A DNA stretch of 64,000 bases, taken from NCBI GenBank assembly GCA_049511415.1, contig JBEKYC010000012.1, forward strand, positions 1 to 64,000, read 5' to 3'. The notes under the pieces were generated by a model. That model saw only the letters and a program-made list of their open reading frames with translations. It did not search any database and was not told the DNA's origin. Below are positions 18,801 through 26,508 of this stretch, one piece after another. The position numbers and the translations under genes were made by a program. The DNA is from Bog-159 sp049511415 (GTDB lineage Bacteria > Acidobacteriota > Terriglobia > Bryobacterales > Bryobacteraceae). Position 1 is the stretch's first letter. Every line of letters begins with the position of its first letter.

Positions 18801-19253
18801 TATCCCAACGACACAATCCAACATGCCGGAGTGGTCATGGGGATTTTTGGAAACTGCAGCCACGCATTCAAGGGCCTGCCGGGGGACGCGCCATTTTATT
18901 TTGATTTTCCGAACCTGATCCGCAACTGCAGCGCGGTCACCGGTGCATGCCTGCTTGTCGCGCGCCAGAAATTTCTACAGGCCGGGGCGTTTGACGAGGT
19001 CAATCTGGCCGTTGCATTCCAGGACGTGGATCTTTGCCTGAAGCTGCTTGAATTGGGACTTCGCAACGTTTATACGCCGTATGCCAAACTCTATCACTTT
19101 GAATCGGCCACCAAGACTGACAAAGATAAGATCCCTGATCCGGGCGAAGATGCGTTTATGAAACAAAAGTGGGCCAAGTATATTGCGGACGATCCTTACT
19201 ACAACCCCAATCTCACCCGCCGCAAAGAAGACTTCAGCCTGGCTATCGACTGA
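15852..19253 (+). CDS. Multidomain methyltransferase - coiled coil - GT2 - GT2 fusion
   Basis: An 1133-residue cytosolic protein with several activities. Residues 1-240 form a class I SAM methyltransferase: VLDVGGHTPSLWPG binds SAM, VTVVDMH follows, and FDLVCSMDTLEHI is motif 4. A charged coiled coil (about 350-420) follows, then a beta-sandwich (about 465-570, VEIRGWALAPSGIQRVTVQI). Two GT2 domains come last: domain A with ISIAVPVYHTPAELL and DHDDE, and domain B with VSILIPSGG, PFNFSAMNNAG, LNDDT and FQDVDLCLK. The architecture recalls WsaE-type enzymes of ABC-dependent glycans, where methylation and glycosyl transfer sit in one chain. The second GT2 half is a paralogue of the GT2 at 12181. 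It starts a plus-strand run with the sulfotransferase 12 bp downstream. Confidence 0.92.
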   Translation: MSQNDLLPEIAFDLFERYSLLEHIAKLFRPMEPGYRVLDVGGHTPSLWPGFSSLAGEVIPDASVTVVDMHATGELRNYVRASGWALPFCDGTFDLVCSMDTLEHIPPENRSGFLAELLRVTRDGLYLAFPFDSASNRWAESLVVEYTRVALKDAVPALLEHKQFGLPDRDSVNSAFARLPHTWVGFVQGNTDVWLLMMLTYHSLRLAGGDFVRELNRRFNQVYAAQDWAEPCYRAGYLLSKAHSVIDLEALQSSLASSERRADLQGVLSLCQLFLGIAQNGRIAVDKDRHIQNIEAALEDARTYKEKWHAAAGVLRHFEDWLAGRPNTSGSPETPAEWPFERISGLLDAAARRRAREQTEMEARLSELGSQLGRIAEQISGLRRQMDLNTRLDGRMRDLEIGLVTNKRAIQAIYDSRIWKALSGAGGWLLRATGRGSRGPSGSFRGSPPQREMPPAWRSPSTEEALELVCDYPGVDGTLPVRDVVEIRGWALAPSGIQRVTVQIGEEPPLSATYGVPRPDVARHYPQMLEAEHSGFRFFWDTSSLPEGACSVRVTAISNGGQNRELTCRVRVDLKTPPDYGLWITRNEPGAAELKQQRLEANRFPLRPRISIAVPVYHTPAELLKRCVDSVLAQTYADWELCLADDGSQDPRLTAVLNEYAHSDPRIKLVTLPENLGISGATNAALKLCAGDYAAFLDHDDELAPFALFEVVRAINDQPDIELFYSDEDKIDEQGRRYDAFFKPDWSPDLFRACNYLCHFIVMKRSLLDRTGGLDASHSGSQDYEFLLRASERTQKIRRIPKLLYHWRAIEGSAAKAPAEKPSASADGQRALTSYLHRNAPGASADEVGPSRYRVRYPIAGSPRVSILIPSGGHKNIFRAVDELLQKTSYRNYEVVLIDNSPSNRIADYAGRLASRQAPVQYLDWRHKPFNFSAMNNAGVRSTDSPYVLFLNDDTAVITNDWLEAMLEHAQRPETGAVGAQLWYPNDTIQHAGVVMGIFGNCSHAFKGLPGDAPFYFDFPNLIRNCSAVTGACLLVARQKFLQAGAFDEVNLAVAFQDVDLCLKLLELGLRNVYTPYAKLYHFESATKTDKDKIPDPGEDAFMKQKWAKYIADDPYYNPNLTRRKEDFSLAID

Positions 19254-19265
19254 GGCTCGCACGCC

Positions 19266-20600
19266 ATGAGCTTGATCGGCTGCGTAGATGCGCTTACGGG
19301 CGCCTGGATTGCCGGATGGGCCTCCGAGGATCAAGACCCGGCGCGCGATATTTCTGTCGACATAGCGGTAAATTCCCAGGTGATCGCCACGGTGCCCTGC
19401 ACGGATTATCGCGAGGACTTGCGGCTGGCGGGCATTGGCAACGGCTGCAAGGGATTTCAATTCGATCCGAGCGCGTATTTGAGGCCCGGCCGCAACCGCC
19501 TGGAAGTACGGTATGCGGGCACGGGTCTGCAGGTTCCCAGCGGCAGTGGCAACTGGGTAGTGCGGCGGGAGGGTATTTCCGAAGCGGAGGGCGCTTTGCT
19601 CGCGGCACTGGAATCCTACCACGACTTTCAGCCAGGGGATCGCGTCTGTTGGCTGGGCGCCGGAGCGCAGGATTTCGAGGGGCTGCTCATCCGCGCGAAG
19701 ATCCCGTTCGGCGAATTGACATCGCCGGAGCTGCCGCCGCCGGACGCGGACTTGGTTATAGCCGGCACGCCGGCTCCTGGAATGCGGCTGGAATCGCTGC
19801 CGCAACTCTTTGCTATTGGCGGGGCAGGTATTGAGCCCGCGGAGCCGGTTCCCGTGCTGGCGCACATCCACGTGCCGAAGTGCGCCGGAACCTCGCTCCG
19901 GGCCGTTCTGGAAAGATACTACGGGCCCCACTATTTGCGCCTGTACGTGGACGACACGTATTTTGTGTACGGCCTCGAAACGCTGCGTAATTACCTGCTC
20001 CGAGACCCGCGCATAGCCGGATTCAGCTCACACCATGTACGGACATTCCCGCGTTGGCTGGGCGGGCGGCGGATCTTGTATATGACATTCTTACGCGACC
20101 CTATTGAGCAATTCGTCTCTTACATGACGCATATCAAGAAGCATTACTCCAGGATCACGGCCCAAAATCTGCTGGAATCCGTGCCACCGGACGCTCCAAA
20201 ACTTTCCTTGCGCGAGTTCGCGCGCTGGCTTCTCACCCAGGAACAGGATATCCCGTTCCGCGAAAACCACAATGTGAATTTCTTTGCCCGGCACAGCCAC
20301 CCCGGCGCACCCGACCGGTTGGAAGCGGCGAAGGCAGCACTGAGCGAGTTTTTCTTCGTCGGCATCACGGAAAGGATGGAAGAGAGCATGGCCAAACTGC
20401 GAGGGCATGCACGCCTAGCCGGCGTCGATTTTCCTTCCGATCCGGTGCTAGTCGAAAACGTCTCCAACGACTATCGCGAGGACCTTGGTTGGATCCAACC
20501 CTGCGATGAGGTCGGCGCACTCCTTCTGCGCTCAGTCGAACAGGACCGCCAACTTTACGACTGGGCCGTGGCGCGCCTGGCGGAGGAGGATGCGCTTTAA
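19266..20600 (+). CDS. PAPS-dependent sulfotransferase with N-terminal beta-sandwich domain
   Basis: A 444-residue protein. The C-terminal half is a carbohydrate-type sulfotransferase. The 5'-phosphosulfate loop HVPKCAGTSL lies at 202-211 and the 3'-phosphate motif FLRDPIEQFVSYM near 280. It would move sulfate from PAPS to a sugar hydroxyl in the cytosol. The first 100 residues (GCVDALTGAWIAGWASEDQ, then GCKGFQFDPS) form a small beta domain of a type often attached to bacterial glycosyltransferases, probably for glycan binding or docking. The gene follows the methyltransferase-GT2 fusion by 12 bp, so sulfation is likely part of the same glycan pathway. The acceptor is unknown. Confidence 0.85.
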   Translation: MSLIGCVDALTGAWIAGWASEDQDPARDISVDIAVNSQVIATVPCTDYREDLRLAGIGNGCKGFQFDPSAYLRPGRNRLEVRYAGTGLQVPSGSGNWVVRREGISEAEGALLAALESYHDFQPGDRVCWLGAGAQDFEGLLIRAKIPFGELTSPELPPPDADLVIAGTPAPGMRLESLPQLFAIGGAGIEPAEPVPVLAHIHVPKCAGTSLRAVLERYYGPHYLRLYVDDTYFVYGLETLRNYLLRDPRIAGFSSHHVRTFPRWLGGRRILYMTFLRDPIEQFVSYMTHIKKHYSRITAQNLLESVPPDAPKLSLREFARWLLTQEQDIPFRENHNVNFFARHSHPGAPDRLEAAKAALSEFFFVGITERMEESMAKLRGHARLAGVDFPSDPVLVENVSNDYREDLGWIQPCDEVGALLLRSVEQDRQLYDWAVARLAEEDAL

Positions 20601-20629
20601 CCGCGCGGGGATTTCACTCCCGCGTTAAG

Positions 20630-22303
20630 TTGGTAGTTCACTGCGATCGCATGCCCTCACGCGACAGAAAGCAAACCGTCCTGGAACACGTGGCTGTGTT
20701 TGTCATGCTGTGGGCGTTGGCTATTTTTCTGCAGTGGGAGGCCGGAGCATACAGGGTCGAGTTCTCCAGCCATCCGGACGAATCCGCACATTACGTAACT
20801 GGCCTGATGATTCGCGACTACCTCGTCTCCGGCGGGTCCGGCTCGCCCTTGGCGTACGCGGAACAATACTATGCGCACTATCCGAAAGTCGCCTTGGGGA
20901 TGTGGCCGCCGCTGTTTCATCTGACCGAGGCTATCTGGACCCTGATTTTCTCACCGTCCAAGGCCTCAGTGCTCCTACTGATGGCGTTGATCGCGGCTGT
21001 TACGGGCACTTTGATTTACCATTGGATTCGCAGAAGTTATCCATGGGCCGCGGCATTAGCCGGAGGGTTGCTCTATGTGCTGGCGCCGCTCACGCAGACC
21101 TCGACGTCGGCGGTCATGGCCGACGGTCTCATTGCACTGCTCGACCTTTGGGCGGCGGGTTGCTTGATCCGCTATCTCGAAACCGAACGCACACGGGACG
21201 CGATCCAATTCGGCATTTTGGCCGCCCTGGGTATGGCGACCAAAGCCAATGCGGTGGCCTTGGTACTGCTGCCTGTAATTGCCGTGCCATTGACAAGGCG
21301 ATGGCGCCTGTTGCGCGCGCGCGGATTGTATTACGCCGCTGCCATCATTCTGCTCTGCGGGGCGCCATGGCCCGTGCTTTCCTATTTCATGATCGCCCGC
21401 TCCATGGGCGGCGAAGCGGTCACCCTACATCTGATCGCCGGAACCGCGATGGCCTATCTGCGAGTGTTGTGGGGAACGCTGGGTTGGGGCCTAGTCCCAT
21501 TTTGCCTGATTGGAATGGTTGTCTGTATGGTCCGCTGCCGGCGAAATTCGATCGACCTGACACTCGCCGGCGCATTCGCCCTGCTGATCAGCATCTGGGT
21601 CTATCACAGCCTGATCGGCAATGGCGATGCCCGCTACATGGTGGCCGCGCTACCTCCCGCGCTGGTTCTCACCGTAGCCGGATTTGCTTGGACCGTGCAA
21701 CGAATCCCGATCCCGTCACTGCCCTTACGGGTTCGCGCCGTGGCCCTCGGGTCTCTGGCGGCCGCTCTCTTCGCTACGAAAACATGGACCGTGCCGTCTA
21801 AGCCTTATCAAGGTTTCGATCAAGCGGCACGTTTCCTTTTGACGAACCCGGAATTCAGCGCCGGCAATTTCCTGGTGGTCTCGCACGCCCGCGGCGAAGG
21901 CGCGTTCATTTCCGAGATCGCCATGCACGACGCCCGCCCCGGACATATCGTTCTGCGCTCCACCAAAGTCCTGAGCAGCAGCACCTGGTATGGCACCGTC
22001 TACCACTTACGATACGAGAACTCTCAGGACATTCGTAATTTCCTCGACCAAGCTCCCATCGACGCCGTGGCTGTGGATACCCGGTCCCCCCAGGCTTGGC
22101 CGGATGAAGCTGCCTTCCGTCTGGAAAACAGAGTTTTGGAGGCTCTCCAGGGCGACCCACACTGGAAACTGCGGGAGCGGTTTCCAAAACTGAACGGCGC
22201 ACAGCCATGGATCGATCTATATACCCGCGTGGGGCCGCAACCATCCGGCCCCATCCGTCTCGATCTGCGATACACCCTAGGAAAGGATATCGTAGCCCGC
22301 TAA
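20630..22303 (+). CDS. GT-C membrane glycosyltransferase (GT39/ArnT-like)
   Basis: A 557-residue protein (550 from the second Met at 20651, equally possible). It has an N-terminal helix followed by the acidic loop SHPDESAHY, which matches the catalytic Asp-Glu loop of PMT/ArnT-type GT-C transferases. About ten more membrane helices and a C-terminal periplasmic-looking domain follow. Such enzymes use a polyprenyl-phosphate sugar donor on the outer face of the inner membrane. It is the last gene of the plus-strand run and converges on wecB with a 28-bp gap in which no terminator hairpin is evident. Confidence 0.8.
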   Translation: MVVHCDRMPSRDRKQTVLEHVAVFVMLWALAIFLQWEAGAYRVEFSSHPDESAHYVTGLMIRDYLVSGGSGSPLAYAEQYYAHYPKVALGMWPPLFHLTEAIWTLIFSPSKASVLLLMALIAAVTGTLIYHWIRRSYPWAAALAGGLLYVLAPLTQTSTSAVMADGLIALLDLWAAGCLIRYLETERTRDAIQFGILAALGMATKANAVALVLLPVIAVPLTRRWRLLRARGLYYAAAIILLCGAPWPVLSYFMIARSMGGEAVTLHLIAGTAMAYLRVLWGTLGWGLVPFCLIGMVVCMVRCRRNSIDLTLAGAFALLISIWVYHSLIGNGDARYMVAALPPALVLTVAGFAWTVQRIPIPSLPLRVRAVALGSLAAALFATKTWTVPSKPYQGFDQAARFLLTNPEFSAGNFLVVSHARGEGAFISEIAMHDARPGHIVLRSTKVLSSSTWYGTVYHLRYENSQDIRNFLDQAPIDAVAVDTRSPQAWPDEAAFRLENRVLEALQGDPHWKLRERFPKLNGAQPWIDLYTRVGPQPSGPIRLDLRYTLGKDIVAR

Positions 22304-22331
22304 CAACCTTACGCGCTCTTGGATTGGAAAC

Positions 22332-23444
22332 TCAGCGGAGGTATGACGCGACGGCTTGGCGTATGCGATCACTGGCGTGTCCATCACCATAGGGATTATG
22401 AATGCGCGCCATGTGGTTGTATTCGGCCGCGTCATCCAGCAGACGTTCGGCTTCACTCACGATCAGGTCCGTATTGGTGCCCACCAGTTTCACCGTACCC
22501 GCGGCCACGGCCTCGGGCCGTTCCGTTTTCTCGCGCATGACGAGAATCGGCTTCCCCAACGACGGACCTTCTTCCTGAATGCCGCCCGAATCGGTGATGA
22601 GCAGGTACGCTCTGCGCATTAAATCCACGAAAGGGAGGTAGTCAAGAGGCTCAGTCAGGAAAACATTTGGCAGTTTGTTCAATCGGCCGTAGACAGGGTC
22701 CATGACGTTTGGATTGCGGTGCACCGGATAGACCAGTTGGATATCCGGGCGTGCGGACAAACGCGCCAGGGCTTCGCAGATGCGCGCAAAGCCGCCACCG
22801 AAGCTTTCCCGGCGATGCGCGGTGACTACGATCAACTTTTTAGATGAATCCAGTTGACTCCAGCCGGCAACCGGAAGGCGCCCGGAAGCGAGCGCGTCGC
22901 GTACATAGAGCACCGCGTCGATACCCGAATTACCGGTGAGGAAAATATATTCCGGGCATACTCCCTCCGCTATTAGATTGCGCTGCGCGGCTTCCGTAGG
23001 TGCAAAGTGCAGGGCGGCCAAACGGGCCGTCACGACGCGGTTCATTTCTTCGGGAAACGGCTGTGCCGAGTCATGGGTGCGCAGTCCGGCTTCCACATGT
23101 CCGACCGGCACGTGCTGGTAGAAAGCGGACAGGGCGGCGGCCAGCGTGGTCGTGGTATCCCCCTGCACCAGCAACAAGTCGGGGCGCTCGGCTGCTATTA
23201 CGGGTTCCAGGGCGGCGATGATTCGGGCTGTGATCTGCGGCAGTGTCTGGCCGGACTGCATCAGGCCCAAGTCATAATCGGGGGTCACGCCAAACGCGGC
23301 CAACACTTGATCGAGCATGGAGCGATGTTGCGCCGTCACGCAGACGCGTGCCTGGAATTGATTGCTCTGCCTCAGGCTTAACAACACAGGGCAGAGTTTA
23401 ATGGCTTCGGGGCGCGTACCGAATACGAATAGTATTTTATGCAA
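22332..23444 (-). CDS. wecB: UDP-N-acetylglucosamine 2-epimerase (non-hydrolysing)
   Basis: Cytosolic enzyme interconverting UDP-GlcNAc and UDP-ManNAc, supplying ManNAc-type units. The 370 residues show VFGTRPEAIK at the N-terminus, QGDTTTTLAAALSAFY, HVEAGLRTHD and DSGGIQEEGPSLGKP, all diagnostic for WecB. An in-frame TGA lies four codons before the start, and no ATG precedes the conserved sequence, so translation most likely begins at a TTG at 23444 (TTG CAT AAA). It has no strong ribosome-binding site. It is the distal gene behind the AsnB-lyase-GT4 run, 107 bp after the GT4 stop. Confidence 0.95.
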   Translation of the reverse strand: MHKILFVFGTRPEAIKLCPVLLSLRQSNQFQARVCVTAQHRSMLDQVLAAFGVTPDYDLGLMQSGQTLPQITARIIAALEPVIAAERPDLLLVQGDTTTTLAAALSAFYQHVPVGHVEAGLRTHDSAQPFPEEMNRVVTARLAALHFAPTEAAQRNLIAEGVCPEYIFLTGNSGIDAVLYVRDALASGRLPVAGWSQLDSSKKLIVVTAHRRESFGGGFARICEALARLSARPDIQLVYPVHRNPNVMDPVYGRLNKLPNVFLTEPLDYLPFVDLMRRAYLLITDSGGIQEEGPSLGKPILVMREKTERPEAVAAGTVKLVGTNTDLIVSEAERLLDDAAEYNHMARIHNPYGDGHASDRIRQAVASYLR

Positions 23445-23551
23445 AGCGCGAGATCAAAGGCGGCCCAGAGCAGACGCCACTCAAAACTGAGGTTGGTACG
23501 CAGGCTATGAAATCTCAAGGAATATTGCAGGCTGGCACGACACGCAAGATT

Positions 23552-24757
23552 CTAGGATCTCGGGCGATGGACCACGGTATGCATGATCCGGTCGAAAGTT
23601 GACGCGACCGATTCCCAACTGTAGTTCTGTTCGACCAACTGGCGAGCGGCATCCCCCAATTCAGCGCGGCGTAACGGATCCTGCAGGAGTTGGACCACCT
23701 GGCGGGCGAAATCAATAGGTTCATCGGCTAGAATGATGTTCTCGCCGTGCCGCACGGGCAGACCTTCAGCCCCCATGGTCGTCGATACCACGGCCTTCCC
23801 CATGGCCATGGCTTCGAAGATTTTGATGCGGGTTCCGCTTCCGCTGCGCAGCGGCACGACGCAAACCGCAGCTTTGCCAAGATGCGGACGGATATCGTCG
23901 ACCGCGCCGGTCACGACTACATGGTCCGACGCCAGATTTTGCACACGCCGTGGCGGACGACGGCCGACTGCCCAAAACGCCGCTGCCGGAATCTCGCGGT
24001 GGATCAGCGGCAGAATTTTATCGACGAAGTAGGCCACTCCATCCTCATTGGGCATCCAATCCATGCTGCCCGTGAAGACCATCGTGCCGGGCTGTTCCGG
24101 TTCGACGGAAGGCTTGAAGTACTCGGTGTCCACACCGGTCGGAATTACAGAGATGCGTTCGGGGCGCACGTATCGCAGAAAAAAAGCGCGGTCGTTATCG
24201 GAGACAGTCAGGACATGGTCGGCCAGTTCGACATAGTGGCGCTCCGTGCGGGCCAGGGCGCGCGCTTCCAGCCAGCACGCGGTTTTCATGAATGGGTCGG
24301 TGGCGATCTTGCAGTGGCGTTCCCAGATCTGGGCTTCCACGTTGTGCGTGAAGAGAATAGTCGGTGGAGACGTGCGCCAATGCATGAGGGGGGCGGGGAC
24401 GATGAAGTCGCACACGATCACGTCGCATGCGGCTGATGCGGTGAGCTCCGCGTAACGGCGGCGGACCTCCGGATACAGGAATTTGTGGACGGTGGCGGGC
24501 CTTCCGGCTGCCATGATGCTCGCGGCGCGCGCGTATTCTCCGAGACTGCGGCGCGGCGGGAGCGGGAGTGGCACGGCGACCAGTTTCGAGAAGACGTCCG
24601 GGCCGCGGAGGTGCTGGTCGTCCGGGTGCTGCTGGTAAAAGGTGAACAACGTGACCTCATGGCGGCGCGCGAGCTGTTTCAGGATCTGATAGCTGCGGAT
24701 TTTGCCGCCCATGTCGGGCGGCAGCAGGCCTCCGGCTTTGACCCATAGGAGTTTCAT
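23552..24757 (-). CDS. GT4-family glycosyltransferase, TIGR03087-like
   Basis: A 401-residue GT-B glycosyltransferase. Its N-terminus (WVKAGGLLPPDMGGKIRSYQIL) is like the family linked to exosortase-type exopolysaccharide loci (Stp1/TIGR03087). The C-terminal domain shows FTGSMDWMPNEDGV and SGSGTRIKIFEAMAMGKAVV, the donor-binding region. The start overlaps the stop of the lyase gene as ATGA (24754-24757), which indicates coupling. Donor and acceptor are unknown. The family call is sure; the exosortase link is only by resemblance, since no exosortase or PEP-CTERM protein was seen here. Confidence 0.88.
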   Translation of the reverse strand: MKLLWVKAGGLLPPDMGGKIRSYQILKQLARRHEVTLFTFYQQHPDDQHLRGPDVFSKLVAVPLPLPPRRSLGEYARAASIMAAGRPATVHKFLYPEVRRRYAELTASAACDVIVCDFIVPAPLMHWRTSPPTILFTHNVEAQIWERHCKIATDPFMKTACWLEARALARTERHYVELADHVLTVSDNDRAFFLRYVRPERISVIPTGVDTEYFKPSVEPEQPGTMVFTGSMDWMPNEDGVAYFVDKILPLIHREIPAAAFWAVGRRPPRRVQNLASDHVVVTGAVDDIRPHLGKAAVCVVPLRSGSGTRIKIFEAMAMGKAVVSTTMGAEGLPVRHGENIILADEPIDFARQVVQLLQDPLRRAELGDAARQLVEQNYSWESVASTFDRIMHTVVHRPRS

Positions 24758-26508
24758 ACGGAGAACTCCGCGGCCCTGCAGCGGTAGACGAAGCGTTCGC
24801 CGAAGACGAATTCGTGCGTGGCTTGCGACTCTTGGTAGCGGTAGGTTCCGGGGGCTGTTTGCGTGAATGTGCCGGAACTATCCGCTACCAGCAGCACCGC
24901 GAACTCGGCTGGCAACACGGTTTCCTTGCTGAAGCGCAGGACGAAGGCGGATTCTTTTCTGCCATAGACCGGCGACCAGTCCCAGCGCTCGATGGACCGG
25001 TTCCAGGTATGTCCGGCTGGAGGCAGGATGGTGAGATCGCGTTCGTCCAGGAAGTGCCAGTTTATGTCCAAACGGGCCCTAGGGGCCCCCTTCCCAGGAC
25101 CGGTCACCAGATCGCGCACCAGCCAAAATTTGGATTTCAGCCCAAAGACCCAGCGGTGATGGATAAACGGGGTGTAGCCGTTGTGATGGCCCGCGAACAG
25201 GTCGAACGTTTCGCTCGTGTGCCAAAGATCGACGACGGTTTCAGATAGTTTGGCCCAACCGAATGGGCCCCTGGGGTCGGATTGATCTCTGCCATCGACT
25301 CGTAAGGTGTTGTGAGCGGCGGTGCCCCGAAAACGGTCGCGTTCGGGGCAGACGTAGCAGAATGTGCCGGGATCGATCAACACGCGGCGGCCGTGCCTAA
25401 CGAGTTGAATGCTTAACGCGTCTGCATGGCTGTGTCCGGCGGAGAGGGCGCCTTGCGGTCCGGCGTCGATGAAGAGCTGGGCGTTGGGGGCGGCCATGAT
25501 ATAGAGACCGGCGTTTGTTAGCGATACGGATCGAGCGGGCGAGGGGGCGAGGGGGCGAGCGGGCGGCATTATCAAGCTGCCTCCGTCGTCGTCTCCGAAG
25601 TTTGGCGGCGGGCCGGCTTGGGAGATAGCTGCCAAGGCGTCTTTCATTTTGGCAATTGTGCGATCGAATGCCGGCGGTATGGGCACGCCGTTCCTTACCG
25701 CCAGAAGTCGCCCGAATTGGAAGAAGTCCAGCGCATAAATGTGATAGTAGGTGGACTGCTCGAAGTGGAAGCCGTCAGGGCGGACTTGGGCTTCGGCCTG
25801 CCGGAGGACAATCTCCCATCCGCGCTTCTGCCAGCGCGCCGCTTGCGCGATTTGCGGGCACATCACTCCGAGGGCAAACAGCGCTACGCCTTCGCCCAGT
25901 AAGTGTGTGTTCGGAGAAAAGTACGTCGAAAGATATCGCTCGATGTGCCAGCCGTGCTGGTGGAGTGCCGTGAGCAGGTGAGGATGGAAATCGCCGATTA
26001 TGCTGCGGACCCAGAGCCAGGACAGCGCGCGGAAGGCGACCTCCAAGGTGCTGGCCCAGTTGATGCCGATAGGGTATGGGTTCTCGCTTTGCCAGTAAGT
26101 CCACTGGGCCAGAATTTCGTCGCGCAGGCCAGCTTGCGCAAGAGTGACCAGGTGTTGGTGGCGATTTAACTCCCAGATGACTTTGTGATCGCCGATACGG
26201 TCAAAATCCAGAAACGGAATCCGGTACCAGGGGATCTTCGGCGCACGCTTGCCGTGCACCGGATCGAGGTGCCAGTTAATGGGGGAACCGAAATCCAGGT
26301 CCTGGTAGCCGAGCAGGTCAAAACGATGCCGGCAAAGCTTGTCGACTTGCGCGGGCGCGGCGGCTGGCGGCGGATCGAGGAAGGCAGGCTGGGCCGCGGA
26401 CGGAATCAATCTTAGCATCGGCGGCATCGCCCATCGTTTGGATACCGCTTGTTGAGCGCGCGTGCGGATCTCATCCGGGCGCACACGGAGCAGGCGGGCG
26501 AGATTCAT
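24754..26508 (-). CDS. Heparinase II/III-family (alginate-lyase-like) polysaccharide lyase
   Basis: About 584 residues. An N-terminal alpha/alpha toroid is seen from PINWHLDPVHGKRAPKIPWYRIPFL onward, with conserved NTHLLGEG. A C-terminal beta-sandwich is marked by SAGHSHADALSIQLVRHGRRVLIDPGTF, the His-bearing heparinase motif. Such proteins are common in exopolysaccharide operons, where they may trim or release uronate-containing chains. No clear signal peptide is present. The frame is open for 73 codons upstream, but the ATG at 26508 overlaps the asnB stop as ATGA and begins a family-like sequence (MNLARLLRVRPDEIRTR). A low-complexity loop (PPARPLAPSPARS) is encoded by four tandem 8-bp units at 25533-25564. 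Confidence 0.85.
   Translation of the reverse strand: MNLARLLRVRPDEIRTRAQQAVSKRWAMPPMLRLIPSAAQPAFLDPPPAAAPAQVDKLCRHRFDLLGYQDLDFGSPINWHLDPVHGKRAPKIPWYRIPFLDFDRIGDHKVIWELNRHQHLVTLAQAGLRDEILAQWTYWQSENPYPIGINWASTLEVAFRALSWLWVRSIIGDFHPHLLTALHQHGWHIERYLSTYFSPNTHLLGEGVALFALGVMCPQIAQAARWQKRGWEIVLRQAEAQVRPDGFHFEQSTYYHIYALDFFQFGRLLAVRNGVPIPPAFDRTIAKMKDALAAISQAGPPPNFGDDDGGSLIMPPARPLAPSPARSVSLTNAGLYIMAAPNAQLFIDAGPQGALSAGHSHADALSIQLVRHGRRVLIDPGTFCYVCPERDRFRGTAAHNTLRVDGRDQSDPRGPFGWAKLSETVVDLWHTSETFDLFAGHHNGYTPFIHHRWVFGLKSKFWLVRDLVTGPGKGAPRARLDINWHFLDERDLTILPPAGHTWNRSIERWDWSPVYGRKESAFVLRFSKETVLPAEFAVLLVADSSGTFTQTAPGTYRYQESQATHEFVFGERFVYRCRAAEFSV
25533..25564. repeat. Four tandem 8-bp repeats inside the lyase gene
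   Basis: Four contiguous octamers on the plus strand: units 1 and 4 read GAGCGGGC, units 2 and 3 read GAGGGGGC. They lie inside the coding region of the heparinase-like gene and encode a Pro/Ala/Arg-rich loop. The unit length is not a multiple of three, so gain or loss of one unit would shift the frame. Confidence 0.8.
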
